Source of the DNA: Terrisporobacter othiniensis
GTDB taxonomy: Bacteria > Bacillota > Clostridia > Peptostreptococcales > Peptostreptococcaceae
DNA: 18,673 bases
Assembly: GCF_000808015.1 (NCBI RefSeq)
Contig: NZ_JWHR01000007.1
Coordinates: forward strand, 1 to 18,673
Direction: 5' to 3'
In this document: positions 7,072-14,774 of the stretch, one piece after another
Layout of the letters: every line of letters begins with the position of its first letter
Numbering within the stretch: position 1 is the stretch's first letter
Translations under genes and position numbers: made by a program
The notes under the pieces: model-generated
Database searches by the model: none
What the model saw: only the letters and a program-made list of their open reading frames with translations
Told to the model about the DNA's origin: nothing

Positions 7072-8781
7072 CTATATTATAATCTTCATATAACTTTTGT
7101 TAATTGCATTCATTAATGCATTTATAGCTGCTGTATTTATATTTTCTGAAATTCCAACACCAAAATATGGTTCACCATCTTCTTCTATTTCCACATAAGC
7201 CACACCCTTAGCATGAGAACCATCACTCAAGGCATGTTCATGATAATTTTTAAAGCGATAATTTTTTAATTCCTTTTGTTTTAAAGCGTTATTGAAAGCA
7301 TCTATTGGACCATTTCCCTCACCTTTAACTACATATTCTTCACCTTCAAAGTTGATTATAGCTTCAAGTTCTAAGATATTGTTTTCTGAGCAGTTTTTAA
7401 TATCATATACATCTGAGTTTACTGAATTAATTCTATATTTTTTAAGTTTGTACGGCGTGTCAATATCTATATACCATTCATTAAATAAATCATAGATTTC
7501 TTGTGGCGATAATTCTTTTCCTCTCTTATCAGATGCTTGCTTGACAACTCGACCAAAGTATTTATGCATATTTTTAGGAATATTAAATCCAAATTCATTT
7601 TCCATAATATAAATTGCTCCACCCTTACCTGACTGAGAATTTATTCTTATAATTTCTGTATATTCTCTTCCTAAGTCGTGAGGATCAATTGGCAAGTATG
7701 GAACTTCCCATTCATAATTACCTCTTTTTTCTCTTTCAATCATACCTTTTCTTATGGCATCTTGATGTGAGCCAGAGAATGCACAAAATACCAAGTCTCC
7801 AGCATAAGGATGTCTTACATGAACATCAAGCTTTGTACACTTTTTATAAATATCTGTTATATCAGAAATATTACTAAAATCAAGTTCAGGATTCACGCCA
7901 TTTGAATACATATTCATAGCAGTTGTAATTATGTCTAAGTTTCCTGTTCTCTCCCCATTTCCAAATAAAGTTCCCTCTATTCTATCAGCTCCTGCTAAAA
8001 TTCCTAGCTCACAAGCCGCCACAGAAGTTCCTCTATCATTATGAGGATGTAAACTTATGGTTACACATTCTCTATTTTTCACAGTTTCACTAAACCACTC
8101 AATTTGATCAGCATAAAGGTTTGGTGTTGTCATTTCTACTGTTGACGGTAAATTTATAATCATTTTATTTTCTTTTGTAGGCTGCCAAACATCCATAACA
8201 GCTTCACAAATTTCTAGTGCATAGTCCATTTCAGTTCCTGTAAAACTCTCTGGTGAATATTCATATTGAAAATTAGTTTCAGGATATTTCTTTGCTTCTC
8301 GGTTAAAAATTTCTGCCCCCTCAACCGCTATGTCTATAATCTCTTCTTTACTTTTATTAAATACCACATCTCTTTGAAGTATTGATGTAGAATTGTATAA
8401 ATGAACAATTGCTTTTTTACACCCCTTTAAAGCTTCAAAGGTTTTTACAATTAAATGCTCCCTTGATTGTGTTAATACTTGAACTGTAACATCATCTGGT
8501 ATTAAATCTTCCTCTATTAATCTTCTTAAAAAATCATATTCTGTTTGTGAAGCTGAAGGAAATCCTATTTCAATTTCTTTAAATCCAACTTCTATTAACA
8601 TATTAAACATTTCCATTTTTTCAGATACACTCATTGGAATTGGTAGAGATTGATTCCCATCTCTTAAGTCTACAGAACACCAAATTGGTGCTTTAATTAT
8701 TTCATTATCCGGCCATTTTCTATTCTTAAAATTTTTTGGCTGAAAATTTGGTCTTTTATATTTTTTACAATTAAAACTCAT
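7072..8781 (-). CDS. leuA: 2-isopropylmalate synthase, long form
   Basis: LeuA condenses acetyl-CoA with 3-methyl-2-oxobutanoate, the committed step of leucine synthesis. With 569 residues it is the long form known from actinobacteria and yeast. The catalytic TIM barrel is marked by DLRDGNQ (38-44, metal ligand Asp41), LHPHNDRG with His245 and His247, and GNGERTGN (274-281). A linker follows, then a C-terminal regulatory domain that in this family binds leucine and gives feedback inhibition; GSHAKGVAYVEIE lies within it. The ATG is preceded by GGGGGA. It is the first gene of the operon, directly behind a T-box leader, so it is likely controlled both by tRNA-Leu charging and by leucine itself. 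Confidence 0.97.
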   Translation of the reverse strand: MSFNCKKYKRPNFQPKNFKNRKWPDNEIIKAPIWCSVDLRDGNQSLPIPMSVSEKMEMFNMLIEVGFKEIEIGFPSASQTEYDFLRRLIEEDLIPDDVTVQVLTQSREHLIVKTFEALKGCKKAIVHLYNSTSILQRDVVFNKSKEEIIDIAVEGAEIFNREAKKYPETNFQYEYSPESFTGTEMDYALEICEAVMDVWQPTKENKMIINLPSTVEMTTPNLYADQIEWFSETVKNRECVTISLHPHNDRGTSVAACELGILAGADRIEGTLFGNGERTGNLDIITTAMNMYSNGVNPELDFSNISDITDIYKKCTKLDVHVRHPYAGDLVFCAFSGSHQDAIRKGMIEREKRGNYEWEVPYLPIDPHDLGREYTEIIRINSQSGKGGAIYIMENEFGFNIPKNMHKYFGRVVKQASDKRGKELSPQEIYDLFNEWYIDIDTPYKLKKYRINSVNSDVYDIKNCSENNILELEAIINFEGEEYVVKGEGNGPIDAFNNALKQKELKNYRFKNYHEHALSDGSHAKGVAYVEIEEDGEPYFGVGISENINTAAINALMNAINKSYMKIII

Positions 8782-8895
8782 AACAAATTCCCCCTTATTT
8801 TTAAATAAAACTCCACTAGTTTTTAATTAATTTTGCATATTGTATTCAATGCTAAATTATAAATTTTATAAATTCATCTTCTTACATATCTCTAG
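8782..8895 (-). other. Untranslated stretch between the leu T-box terminator and leuA
   Basis: About 110 bases with no gene or further hairpin that I can see. It belongs to the leu leader transcript and carries only the leuA ribosome site at its end. Confidence 0.5.
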
Positions 8896-9156
8896 AAATA
8901 AAAATAACCCCGTCTCTATATTTAGAGACGAGGTTTAACTCTCGCGGTACCACTCTAGTTAACTTAAATAAGTTCACTTTACAATAATCATAAAGATTAT
9001 TTATCTTATAACGTAGATCTACGGTTTACTCCCTGTAAACAGCTCCTAGGCAAGTTCAGAACAATCCACTGCCAAATTCCACCCACCTTTGGCTCTCTAT
9101 AAGCTTCAAAATTCTTACTACTCCTATTCTTAGCTTTCTAATTATTTAACTTATTA
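8896..9156 (-). ncRNA. T-box riboswitch, leucine-specific, of the leu operon
   Basis: Read on the minus strand this is a complete T-box leader. Stem I has the AGAGAG bulge near 9092-9097, and the specifier CUU (Leu) is at 9052-9054, just before the conserved CCUAGGAGC. The T-box sequence AGAGUGGUACCGCG lies near 8943-8956. A strong terminator hairpin (8906-8918 with 8923-8935) ends in a T-rich run. The specifier was placed by alignment with the two leaders upstream of hom, where the same position reads ACU. Uncharged tRNA-Leu should favour the antiterminator and transcription of leuACDB. Confidence 0.93.
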
Positions 9157-9162
9157 GTAGTA

Positions 9163-9191
9163 ATAATATACGAGACTTAATCTTACGTCAA
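9163..9191 (-). promoter_or_regulatory. Sigma-A-type promoter of the leu operon
   Basis: TTGACG (9186-9191), a 17-base spacer and TATTAT (9163-9168) on the minus strand put the start of transcription near 9156, directly upstream of stem I of the T-box. Confidence 0.8.
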
Positions 9192-9361
9192 TATATTTTT
9201 CAAAATTTTCTAAATATTTTATTTAAATTTTACTTCAAGACTTCAAAAAACATTTCAATTCTTACATTTATTTATGCTTAAGGTAATTAATATTATTTTT
9301 ATTTAATAGTATATATAAAGGGGTTTAATATTATAAAATTATCTAGGAAGGAGAGTATGAA
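9192..9361. other. Upstream region of the 9362 gene
   Basis: AT-rich sequence between the leu promoter and the plus-strand gene. It holds the ribosome site AAGGAG at 9348-9353. An ATG at 9357 is out of frame with the gene, ends after 12 codons and overlaps the true start. I see no reliable promoter match. Confidence 0.4.
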
Positions 9362-9724
9362 ATGGACGACATATACAAAGAAGCTCATAAGATAGCAAAA
9401 AATATCTATGACGAATATAAAGATGTGGATTATAAATTACAGTTTCAATTATGTTTGTCTTACCTTTCTGATAAAAAAATTAATGAGAGAATCGAAGAAA
9501 TTTTAGCTGAAGTAAAAGTAAGTGAGGAAGAAGCAAGAATATTAGAAAAAGTTGAATTTTATTATAAAAACTTTTTCCATAGCGAAGAAAACCTTAAATT
9601 CAGACTTTGGCGAAGACAAGATAAAAGAAGAGTCTATTTATCTGCATCCTATATTATAAATAAGCCTTACGTAGACTTGATAAGCCACAAATTATTTGAT
9701 ACAAAAGAAGTTAAGAAATTTTAA
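9362..9724 (+). CDS. Hypothetical protein, 120 residues
   Basis: I do not recognise this protein. It is small, charged and predicted mostly helical: roughly residues 1-30, 35-48 and 50-75 are Glu/Lys-rich helices, followed by a basic segment WRRQDKRRVYLSA near 83-95 and a short C-terminal helix. It has no signal peptide, no membrane segment and only one cysteine. The basic patch could contact nucleic acid, but no known motif supports that. The ATG at 9362 lies eight bases after AAGGAG. It is a single gene, divergent from the leu operon, ended by a strong hairpin. Base use is like its neighbours. Confidence 0.75.
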   Translation: MDDIYKEAHKIAKNIYDEYKDVDYKLQFQLCLSYLSDKKINERIEEILAEVKVSEEEARILEKVEFYYKNFFHSEENLKFRLWRRQDKRRVYLSASYIINKPYVDLISHKLFDTKEVKKF

Positions 9725-9725
9725 T

Positions 9726-9769
9726 AAAAAAGTGCTATCGTGCTAAAAAGTAGTGCGATACACTTTTTT
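9726..9769. terminator. Strong bidirectional terminator after the 9362 gene
   Basis: AAAAAAGTG (9726-9734) pairs with CACTTTTTT (9761-9769), and the inner part CTATCGTGCTA pairs with TAGTGCGATA with two G-U wobbles. It starts two bases after the stop codon. The core resembles the hairpin at 12892-12956. Confidence 0.85.
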
Positions 9770-9798
9770 ACTTTTTAAATATATTGAATAATGTAAAA

Positions 9799-9841
9799 AG
9801 AGCTAAAACACAAACATTTAGTCATCTTGTGAAATAGCTCT
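9799..9841. repeat. Imperfect hairpin in the 9770-9937 spacer
   Basis: AGAGCTA (9799-9805) and TAGCTCT (9835-9841) flank an inner CACAA/TTGTG pair, separated by symmetric AAA internal loops. It may end the minus-strand transcript of the pseudogene. The left flank, TGTAAAAAGAGCTA, is nearly repeated at 12899-12914. Confidence 0.45.
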
Positions 9842-9937
9842 ATTATTTCTTCTCAATATGTTCCATCTATTATGTTAATTAAATTTTTATTTGCATTAAA
9901 GAATAAACTAGGTAAGTTTATCTATAAACCTATTTTA

Positions 9938-11151
9938 TCATAGCTTGTGATAATACCTCATAAGAGCTTCCATCATAATTGGATGTGCATATACTCTGTC
10001 TCTTAAATAAGTATATTTGACGCCATATCAATAGCTAATTGTATTAGATGTATTATTTCGGAAGATCCATCACATATAATAGTTACTCCTAATATTTTTT
10101 CACTATCTTTATCTATTACAATTTTAATAAATCCTTCTGTTCTTCCTATTTGTTTAGCTCTTTGTATGGCCTCAATTGCCATTTTAGCTACTAAAACATC
10201 ATATCATTTAACTTTTGCTTCTTTTATATTTAATCCAACTCTAGAAAAATCAGGATCTAAAAAACAATGCGTTTGGTACGTTCTGTTTATCTGTTGTTTT
10301 TCTAGTTTTATCACCATATAAATGATTCACTACTATACGATAATCATCCAGTGAGATGTAAGTAAACTGTGTCCCTCCATTTACATCACCTAATGCCCAT
10401 ATATTTTCTGTTGAAGTTTTTAAAATTTCATTTACTTTTATAAATTCTCTAGCATCTAATTCTAGATTAACATTTTCCAACTTTAAATTATCAATATTTG
10501 CTTTTCTACCTGCTGTCAGAAGAATTATATCACTTTCTAATTTATAATCTTTGTTATCCTTAGTATATATTAATTTAGCTATTTTATTTTCTTCTTTTAT
10601 TTCATTTATAGATACATTATTTATAAATTTAACATTTCTTTTTTCAAGTATATTTATTATTTCATCGATATTATCTTCTCTTGGAAGTATAATACTGTGA
10701 GTATTTAAAGCTGTAACTTCACTACCAAAAAATCCATAAATACCTGCAAATTCAAGACCTATATATCCTGCGCCTATAATAGTCATTTTTTGTGGTAGTT
10801 TTTTAATTGCATTAACGTTTCAATTGTATAAACAACATTTTTATTATCAATTCCTTTTATATTTGGAATGGAAGGTTTTGAACCTGTATTTAAAATTTCT
10901 TTTTTATTTATTGCATCTTCATATTTTGCAAATTTTTCATCAGTGTTATTTAAATTTTCTCTTCTAATTATTCTTGCTGAATTTTCCAATGCTTTAGTTG
11001 GTATACATGCCTTATTTATACATGTTCTACTATACATATTAGGTGATTTTTCTATTAAAGCAACCTTTTGTCCTCTATTTCCCAAATCACCTGCTAAAGG
11101 CTTGCCAGCTTTTTCAAATCCTATTATTATAGTATCAAATTTATTTATCAT
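9938..11151 (-). pseudogene. rclA: Decayed RclA-like pyridine nucleotide-disulfide oxidoreductase
   Basis: The fragments match an RclA-type flavoprotein of about 440 residues in order: TIIIGFEKAGKPLA, RTCINKACIPTK with the redox Cys pair, INTGSKP-like sequence, GAGYIGLEFAG, IWALGDVNGG and TYISLDDYRIV. At least five lesions are visible. An in-frame deletion of roughly 50-60 codons lies between AINKKEI and LNTGSKP (near 10893). One A is missing from a run near 10800, one T is extra in a run near 10263, a TGA stands where family members have sense (near 10203), and one base is missing near 10023. The C-terminal end is also shortened. Family members are cytosolic FAD enzymes tied to oxidative or reactive-chlorine stress. 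The promoter is still intact. A sequencing artefact cannot explain the deletion. Confidence 0.88.
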
Positions 11152-11193
11152 ATTAAAAGCACCTTACTCTTTATTTATTACTCTTATATATAT

Positions 11194-11241
11194 AATATAT
11201 TATTGAAGTAGCACTTCATCAATTAGGTACTTTTTTGTAAC
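11194..11241 (-). promoter_or_regulatory. Promoter and candidate operator of the RclA-like pseudogene
   Basis: On the minus strand the site GTTACAAAAAAGTACC (11226-11241) ends three bases before a -35 TTGATG (11217-11222). A 17-base spacer and TATATT (11194-11199) follow. The site is an imperfect GTTAC-N6-GTAAC palindrome, of the sort recognised by HxlR/DUF24-type redox regulators; that link is tentative. The same arrangement occurs at 12310-12357. Confidence 0.7.
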
Positions 11242-11266
11242 TACGATATATTTTGTAAATTTATTT

Positions 11267-12148
11267 TTAAGATTGCTCTTTATTTTTAACCTCTATTCTT
11301 TTTTTATCTAAATATGAAATTGCACTTAATACAGCTGTTTGTCCTTGTCCTGCTGATTTTAAGTATTGGTATGGCTTACCTGCACAATCACCTGCCACAT
11401 ATAAACCTTCTATGTTTGTTTTCATATCTTTATCACATTTTATATGAGGTCCATCTGCTTCAACACCTGGTACCATATATTGGGGTGATACGCTATCTTT
11501 TATTACAAAGATTCCATCTACATCTAGTTCTTGATTTCTAAGCACTAATTTATTTGCCACTTGATCGCCCTTTATTTCCTTCGGTCTATCTTCTATTATT
11601 TTTATACTATCATTAAGTTTATTTGTCATTTTATATGTTGGTATATAATAAACTTCGCTTGCTATTTCACTTAAGAAGTTTGCATCTTCTTCTCCTTCAT
11701 GATTACTTCCTATAATTGCCACCTTTTTATTTCTATATAAAGAAGCATCACAAGTTGCACAGTATCCAACGCCTTTTCCTAAATACTCCTCTTCTCCTTT
11801 AATCATTTTTCCATATTCTACTCCTGTAGCAAGTACAACAGTAGTGGCTTCATACATATCATCTCCGCTAACTAAAGTAAAGTAATCTCCCATACTGTAA
11901 ATATTATTAATTCTTTTTTCTGTTATTTCTACACCCATGCTTTTTACATGGGACATAAATTTATCTTTTAACTGAACACCACTTATCTCTTCAAATCCTA
12001 AATAATTTTCTATTGATGGTGCTTTTGTAATTTTAACACTTGCGTTATTACTTCCAAATATTATTATATTTTTATTTCTAACCTTAGCATTTATAGATGC
12101 TGCTAATCCTGCTGGCCCACTTCCTACTATTGCTATATCATATCTCAT
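11267..12148 (-). CDS. trxB: Thioredoxin reductase-like flavoprotein, FFTR type
   Basis: The 293-residue protein has the thioredoxin reductase fold. The FAD motif GSGPAG is at 9-14, the redox centre CATC at 130-133, and the C-terminal FAD motif AGDCAG at 252-257. The NADPH-binding features of classical enzymes are missing: GGGDSA is replaced by GSNHEGEE (147-154) and the HRRxxxR arginines are absent after EVYYIP. This matches the clostridial ferredoxin-dependent flavin thioredoxin reductases, which take electrons from ferredoxin to reduce thioredoxin. That assignment rests on motif loss plus my memory of the family. The start at 12148 follows GGAGG by eight bases; an ATG four bases upstream is out of frame. 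There is no thioredoxin gene beside it. It shares its promoter/operator block with the RclA-like pseudogene. Confidence 0.9.
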   Translation of the reverse strand: MRYDIAIVGSGPAGLAASINAKVRNKNIIIFGSNNASVKITKAPSIENYLGFEEISGVQLKDKFMSHVKSMGVEITEKRINNIYSMGDYFTLVSGDDMYEATTVVLATGVEYGKMIKGEEEYLGKGVGYCATCDASLYRNKKVAIIGSNHEGEEDANFLSEIASEVYYIPTYKMTNKLNDSIKIIEDRPKEIKGDQVANKLVLRNQELDVDGIFVIKDSVSPQYMVPGVEADGPHIKCDKDMKTNIEGLYVAGDCAGKPYQYLKSAGQGQTAVLSAISYLDKKRIEVKNKEQS

Positions 12149-12309
12149 TCATCTTTCCTCCACATTTACACTATTATTTGAACTTGCATTATTTTCATTT
12201 ATGTTTATATATTGCTCACTACCATAACCTGTTATTCCATCATATAACTTTATCTTATCTTTTCTATTTTCTATATTAGAAATATAGTATTATAAACTTC
12301 TATATGTCT

Positions 12310-12357
12310 AATATATCAATATTGAAAATCCCTATCAATTAGACACTTTTTTGTAAC
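12310..12357 (-). promoter_or_regulatory. Promoter and candidate operator of the trxB-like gene
   Basis: On the minus strand GTTACAAAAAAGTGTC (12342-12357) is followed three bases later by -35 TTGATA (12333-12338), a 17-base spacer and TATATT (12310-12315). The leader would be about 155 bases long. Over 24 bases (12334-12357 against 11218-11241) the block differs from its twin at only two positions. Confidence 0.72.
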
Positions 12358-12445
12358 CTTAGAAATTATTTCAATTATATATGTTGCTATACATCAACTT
12401 TACAAATTATCTAAATATTTTAAATCAATATAATTTCTTCATAAT

Positions 12446-12491
12446 AAAAAATACTGTTACATCTTAATATTTCAATGCAACAGTATTTTTT
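12446..12491. terminator. Stand-alone bidirectional terminator-like hairpin
   Basis: AAAAATACTGTT (about 12447-12458) pairs with AACAGTATTTTT (about 12479-12490), extended by CAT/ATG after one mismatch, with A and T runs at both ends. No intact gene ends here, which fits the idea that a gene once lay to its right. Confidence 0.6.
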
Positions 12492-12891
12492 ATTTATTAT
12501 TTAAAATTGATTTTATTCAGTGATTTTATGTATATGTCTTACTTACTTTTACATTAAGAATTATAAGTCATATACATAGGTATTAGATATACTAACACTT
12601 TTAACAAACTAATAAATCCATATGCAACATACCACTTATCTATCTCCGTTAATCAAGTTATTTTACTTGGATAACTTGGAAATTTAGCTATATATTAAAT
12701 TCCCACCCATAGAAATATTTCTATTATAGTTCATATATTAGTCATCATAAAAAACTGCTAAAAAATATAGAACTCAGATTTGCATTCCCCCTCTTGTCCT
12801 CATATTTATCATATGTACACCATATCATTCTCCACAAGATAAATATCTATGAATTTAAAGCAAGTATACATTTTAACTTTTGCTATCAATT

Positions 12892-12956
12892 TTATTCATG
12901 TAAAAAAAGAGCTATCATACTTATAATTAGTGCAATACTTATTTTTACATGAATAA
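12892..12956. repeat. 65-bp palindromic element, probable hom terminator
   Basis: The 15-base arms TTATTCATGTAAAAA (12892-12906) and TTTTTACATGAATAA (12942-12956) are perfect inverted repeats. Inside them AGTATTGCACT and AGTATGATAGC pair on the minus strand with two wobbles and one mismatch, followed by a run of seven T. It starts about 30 bases beyond the hom stop and can act as its terminator. The double inverted-repeat structure is larger than a plain terminator needs. Confidence 0.65.
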
Positions 12957-12985
12957 TCATTTTATAAGTATGGTTCAATTTTACT

Positions 12986-14191
12986 TTAGCTAATTTTCAA
13001 TAATTTTCTACTTTCCTTACAATACCCTTTATCTTTTATTAAACATAAAATATTATTAATTTCATATTCTGAATCCGCATAAACCATAACAGCCAATTCA
13101 TCATTATCTTCTATTACATCATATTGATCTATACAAGCATTTATAAGAGATATTATCTCTTCTTTTTTAGGAGACTTAAATCTTAACAAAACTTGGCATT
13201 TATTACTTATAGTTTTTTCAACTTCAATTTTATCTTGTGTAAATTGGTCTATATTTGCAATTCTATTGTCAAAAATATCTATAACATCTGCATAAACAGC
13301 ACTTCCTGTAGGCTCTTTTCCCGCTCCTTTACCTACAAAAGATAATTCTCCCACAGAATCACCATTAAACACAACTATATTGTATTCATTATCTATTTTA
13401 GATAATAAACTATTATTATCTACAAGAACTGGTCTTACAAAACCACTAACCTTCTCATTCTTTTTATTACTTTGACCAACTAATTTAATTTTACATCCCA
13501 TTTTTTTTGCATAATCCATATCTTTCATATCAATTTTTGATATTCCTTCTAAATAAAAATCTCTCCAATATACCCTTCGATTATAAGCTAAAGTTGATAA
13601 AATAGATAATTTTCTAGCTGCATCATATCCTTCCACATCAGCTTCTGGATTAGATTCTGCAAAACCAAGCTCTTGAGCCTCTTTTAGTACTTCATCATAA
13701 GGTAAACCTTCGTTATACATTTTACTTAATATAAAATTTGTAGTTCCATTTAATATGGCATACATACTTTCAATTGAATTTCCTTCTAAGGATTCTGTTA
13801 AAGGCTTAAGTACTGGAATTCCTCCTCCAACTGATGCCTCAAATCGTAAGCTTACTTTATTTTCTTTTGCTATTTTTACAAGTTTATCCCCATACTCTGC
13901 TAACATGTCTTTATTAGCAGTAACAACATTGATTTTATTTTCCAAAGCTCTTTTTATATATTCATAAGAAGGATGCAATCCTCCCATTAGTTCAACTAGG
14001 ATGTCTATATTACTTTCAAATACGTCTTCTATACTTTCAGTTATTATATTTGCATATTTAGATGATTTATATTTATTTTTATTTCTTACTAATATGCTTG
14101 TTATTTCTATATTTCTTTTATTTTTATTTCCCTCAATCATTTGTACAAGACCTTTTCCTACAGTACCATATCCAAGTATAGCTATTTTCAT
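12986..14191 (-). CDS. hom: Homoserine dehydrogenase
   Basis: The enzyme reduces aspartate semialdehyde to homoserine, the branch point to threonine and methionine. It has 401 residues. The NAD(P) motif GYGTVGKG is at 7-14, TANK with Lys94, the substrate and catalytic motif PEADVEGYDAARK at 182-194 (Asp190, Lys194), and GKGAGKEPTGSAV marks the nucleotide/substrate interface. The last 70 or so residues fit a short ACT-like regulatory domain. The ATG follows AGGAGG by seven bases. No thrB, thrC or asd gene is next to it, so this is a single-gene unit, unlike the usual hom-thrC-thrB operon. Two threonine T-boxes precede it. Confidence 0.95.
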   Translation of the reverse strand: MKIAILGYGTVGKGLVQMIEGNKNKRNIEITSILVRNKNKYKSSKYANIITESIEDVFESNIDILVELMGGLHPSYEYIKRALENKINVVTANKDMLAEYGDKLVKIAKENKVSLRFEASVGGGIPVLKPLTESLEGNSIESMYAILNGTTNFILSKMYNEGLPYDEVLKEAQELGFAESNPEADVEGYDAARKLSILSTLAYNRRVYWRDFYLEGISKIDMKDMDYAKKMGCKIKLVGQSNKKNEKVSGFVRPVLVDNNSLLSKIDNEYNIVVFNGDSVGELSFVGKGAGKEPTGSAVYADVIDIFDNRIANIDQFTQDKIEVEKTISNKCQVLLRFKSPKKEEIISLINACIDQYDVIEDNDELAVMVYADSEYEINNILCLIKDKGYCKESRKLLKIS

Positions 14192-14232
14192 ATTAAAACC
14201 TCCTTTTTACTTTAAAAACTCATTTTACTCAA

Positions 14233-14485
14233 TAAAAAAAGAGACCAATCCCTCATAAAGGGACGAGTCTCTCGCGGTTCCACCCAATTTAGTTTTATAC
14301 ATAATAAAACTCACTTTAAACTTTAACGCAGCTTACGGTTAATCTTACTAAAATCAATGAGATTACTTCAGATTACAGCTCCTAGGTAGTTTTCAATCCC
14401 TCTAATTTGAAAAACTTTTCAGCCCATGAGTTTTTCTCTCTGATAATCGAATTAGATTTACTCTTCCTATTCATTGCCTTTAAAT
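14233..14485 (-). ncRNA. T-box riboswitch, threonine-specific, proximal copy
   Basis: Minus-strand leader with stem I containing the AGAGAG bulge (about 14434-14439) and specifier ACU (Thr) at 14388-14390, just before the conserved CCUAGGAGCU. The T-box UGGGUGGAACCGCG is at 14273-14286. The terminator hairpin (14240-14253 with 14259-14272) ends in a run of seven T. It lies directly before hom. Confidence 0.93.
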
Positions 14486-14510
14486 ATTAAATTGTTAAAT
14501 ATACAAAAAT

Positions 14511-14760
14511 TAAAAAACTCGCCCTTATAAATAAGGACGAGATATCTTCCCGCGGTTCCACCTAAATTGATTAAAAATCCACTTAATGCTTTAACGCAGC
14601 TTACGGTTAATCTTACTAAAATCAATGAGATTACTTCAGATCACAGCTCCTAGATAGTTTTCAATCCCTCTAATTTGAAAAGCCTTACAGCCCATGAGCT
14701 TTTCTCTCTGGTAATCGAATTAGATTTACTCTTTCTAATCATCGCTTTTATAATTCTAAA
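14511..14760 (-). ncRNA. T-box riboswitch, threonine-specific, distal copy
   Basis: A second complete leader with specifier ACU at 14656-14658, T-box UAGGUGGAACCGCG at 14551-14564 and terminator CTCGCCCTTAT/ATAAGGACGAG (14518-14528 with 14531-14541) followed by a run of six T. Stem I and the linker are almost the same as in the proximal copy at a fixed offset of 268 bases. Both must read through before hom is made. Confidence 0.93.
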
Positions 14761-14774
14761 TTTATTTTAAATTA

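Larger units (their letters stand above)
12149..12985. other. Long stretch without an intact gene
   Basis: It contains the leader and promoter of the trxB-like gene (12149-12357), a terminator-like hairpin (12446-12491), AT-rich sequence with only short frames (12492-12890), and a 65-bp palindromic element behind hom (12892-12956). On the minus strand a 30-residue frame between about 12660 and 12550 reads as one hydrophobic segment with no start codon. A 27-residue frame lies near 12815-12730. These look like remnants of lost genes rather than working ones. Confidence 0.5.

Noticed and set aside
10250..11151. Two separate small oxidoreductase genes
   Set aside because: Both parts, and the sequence left of 10250, are consecutive pieces of one RclA-type protein broken by frameshifts.
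10868..11206. Plus-strand frame of 112 codons opposite the RclA-like pseudogene
   Set aside because: The minus-strand reading matches a known family in order, while this frame is a hydrophobic antisense shadow.
12097..12279. Plus-strand frame of 60 codons upstream of the trxB-like gene
   Set aside because: It overlaps the trxB-like start and leader, has low-complexity Leu/His/Tyr content and no ribosome site.
14233..14760. Direct repeats suggesting a mobile element or CRISPR
   Set aside because: There are only two copies, and each is a complete T-box leader with specifier, T-box sequence and terminator.
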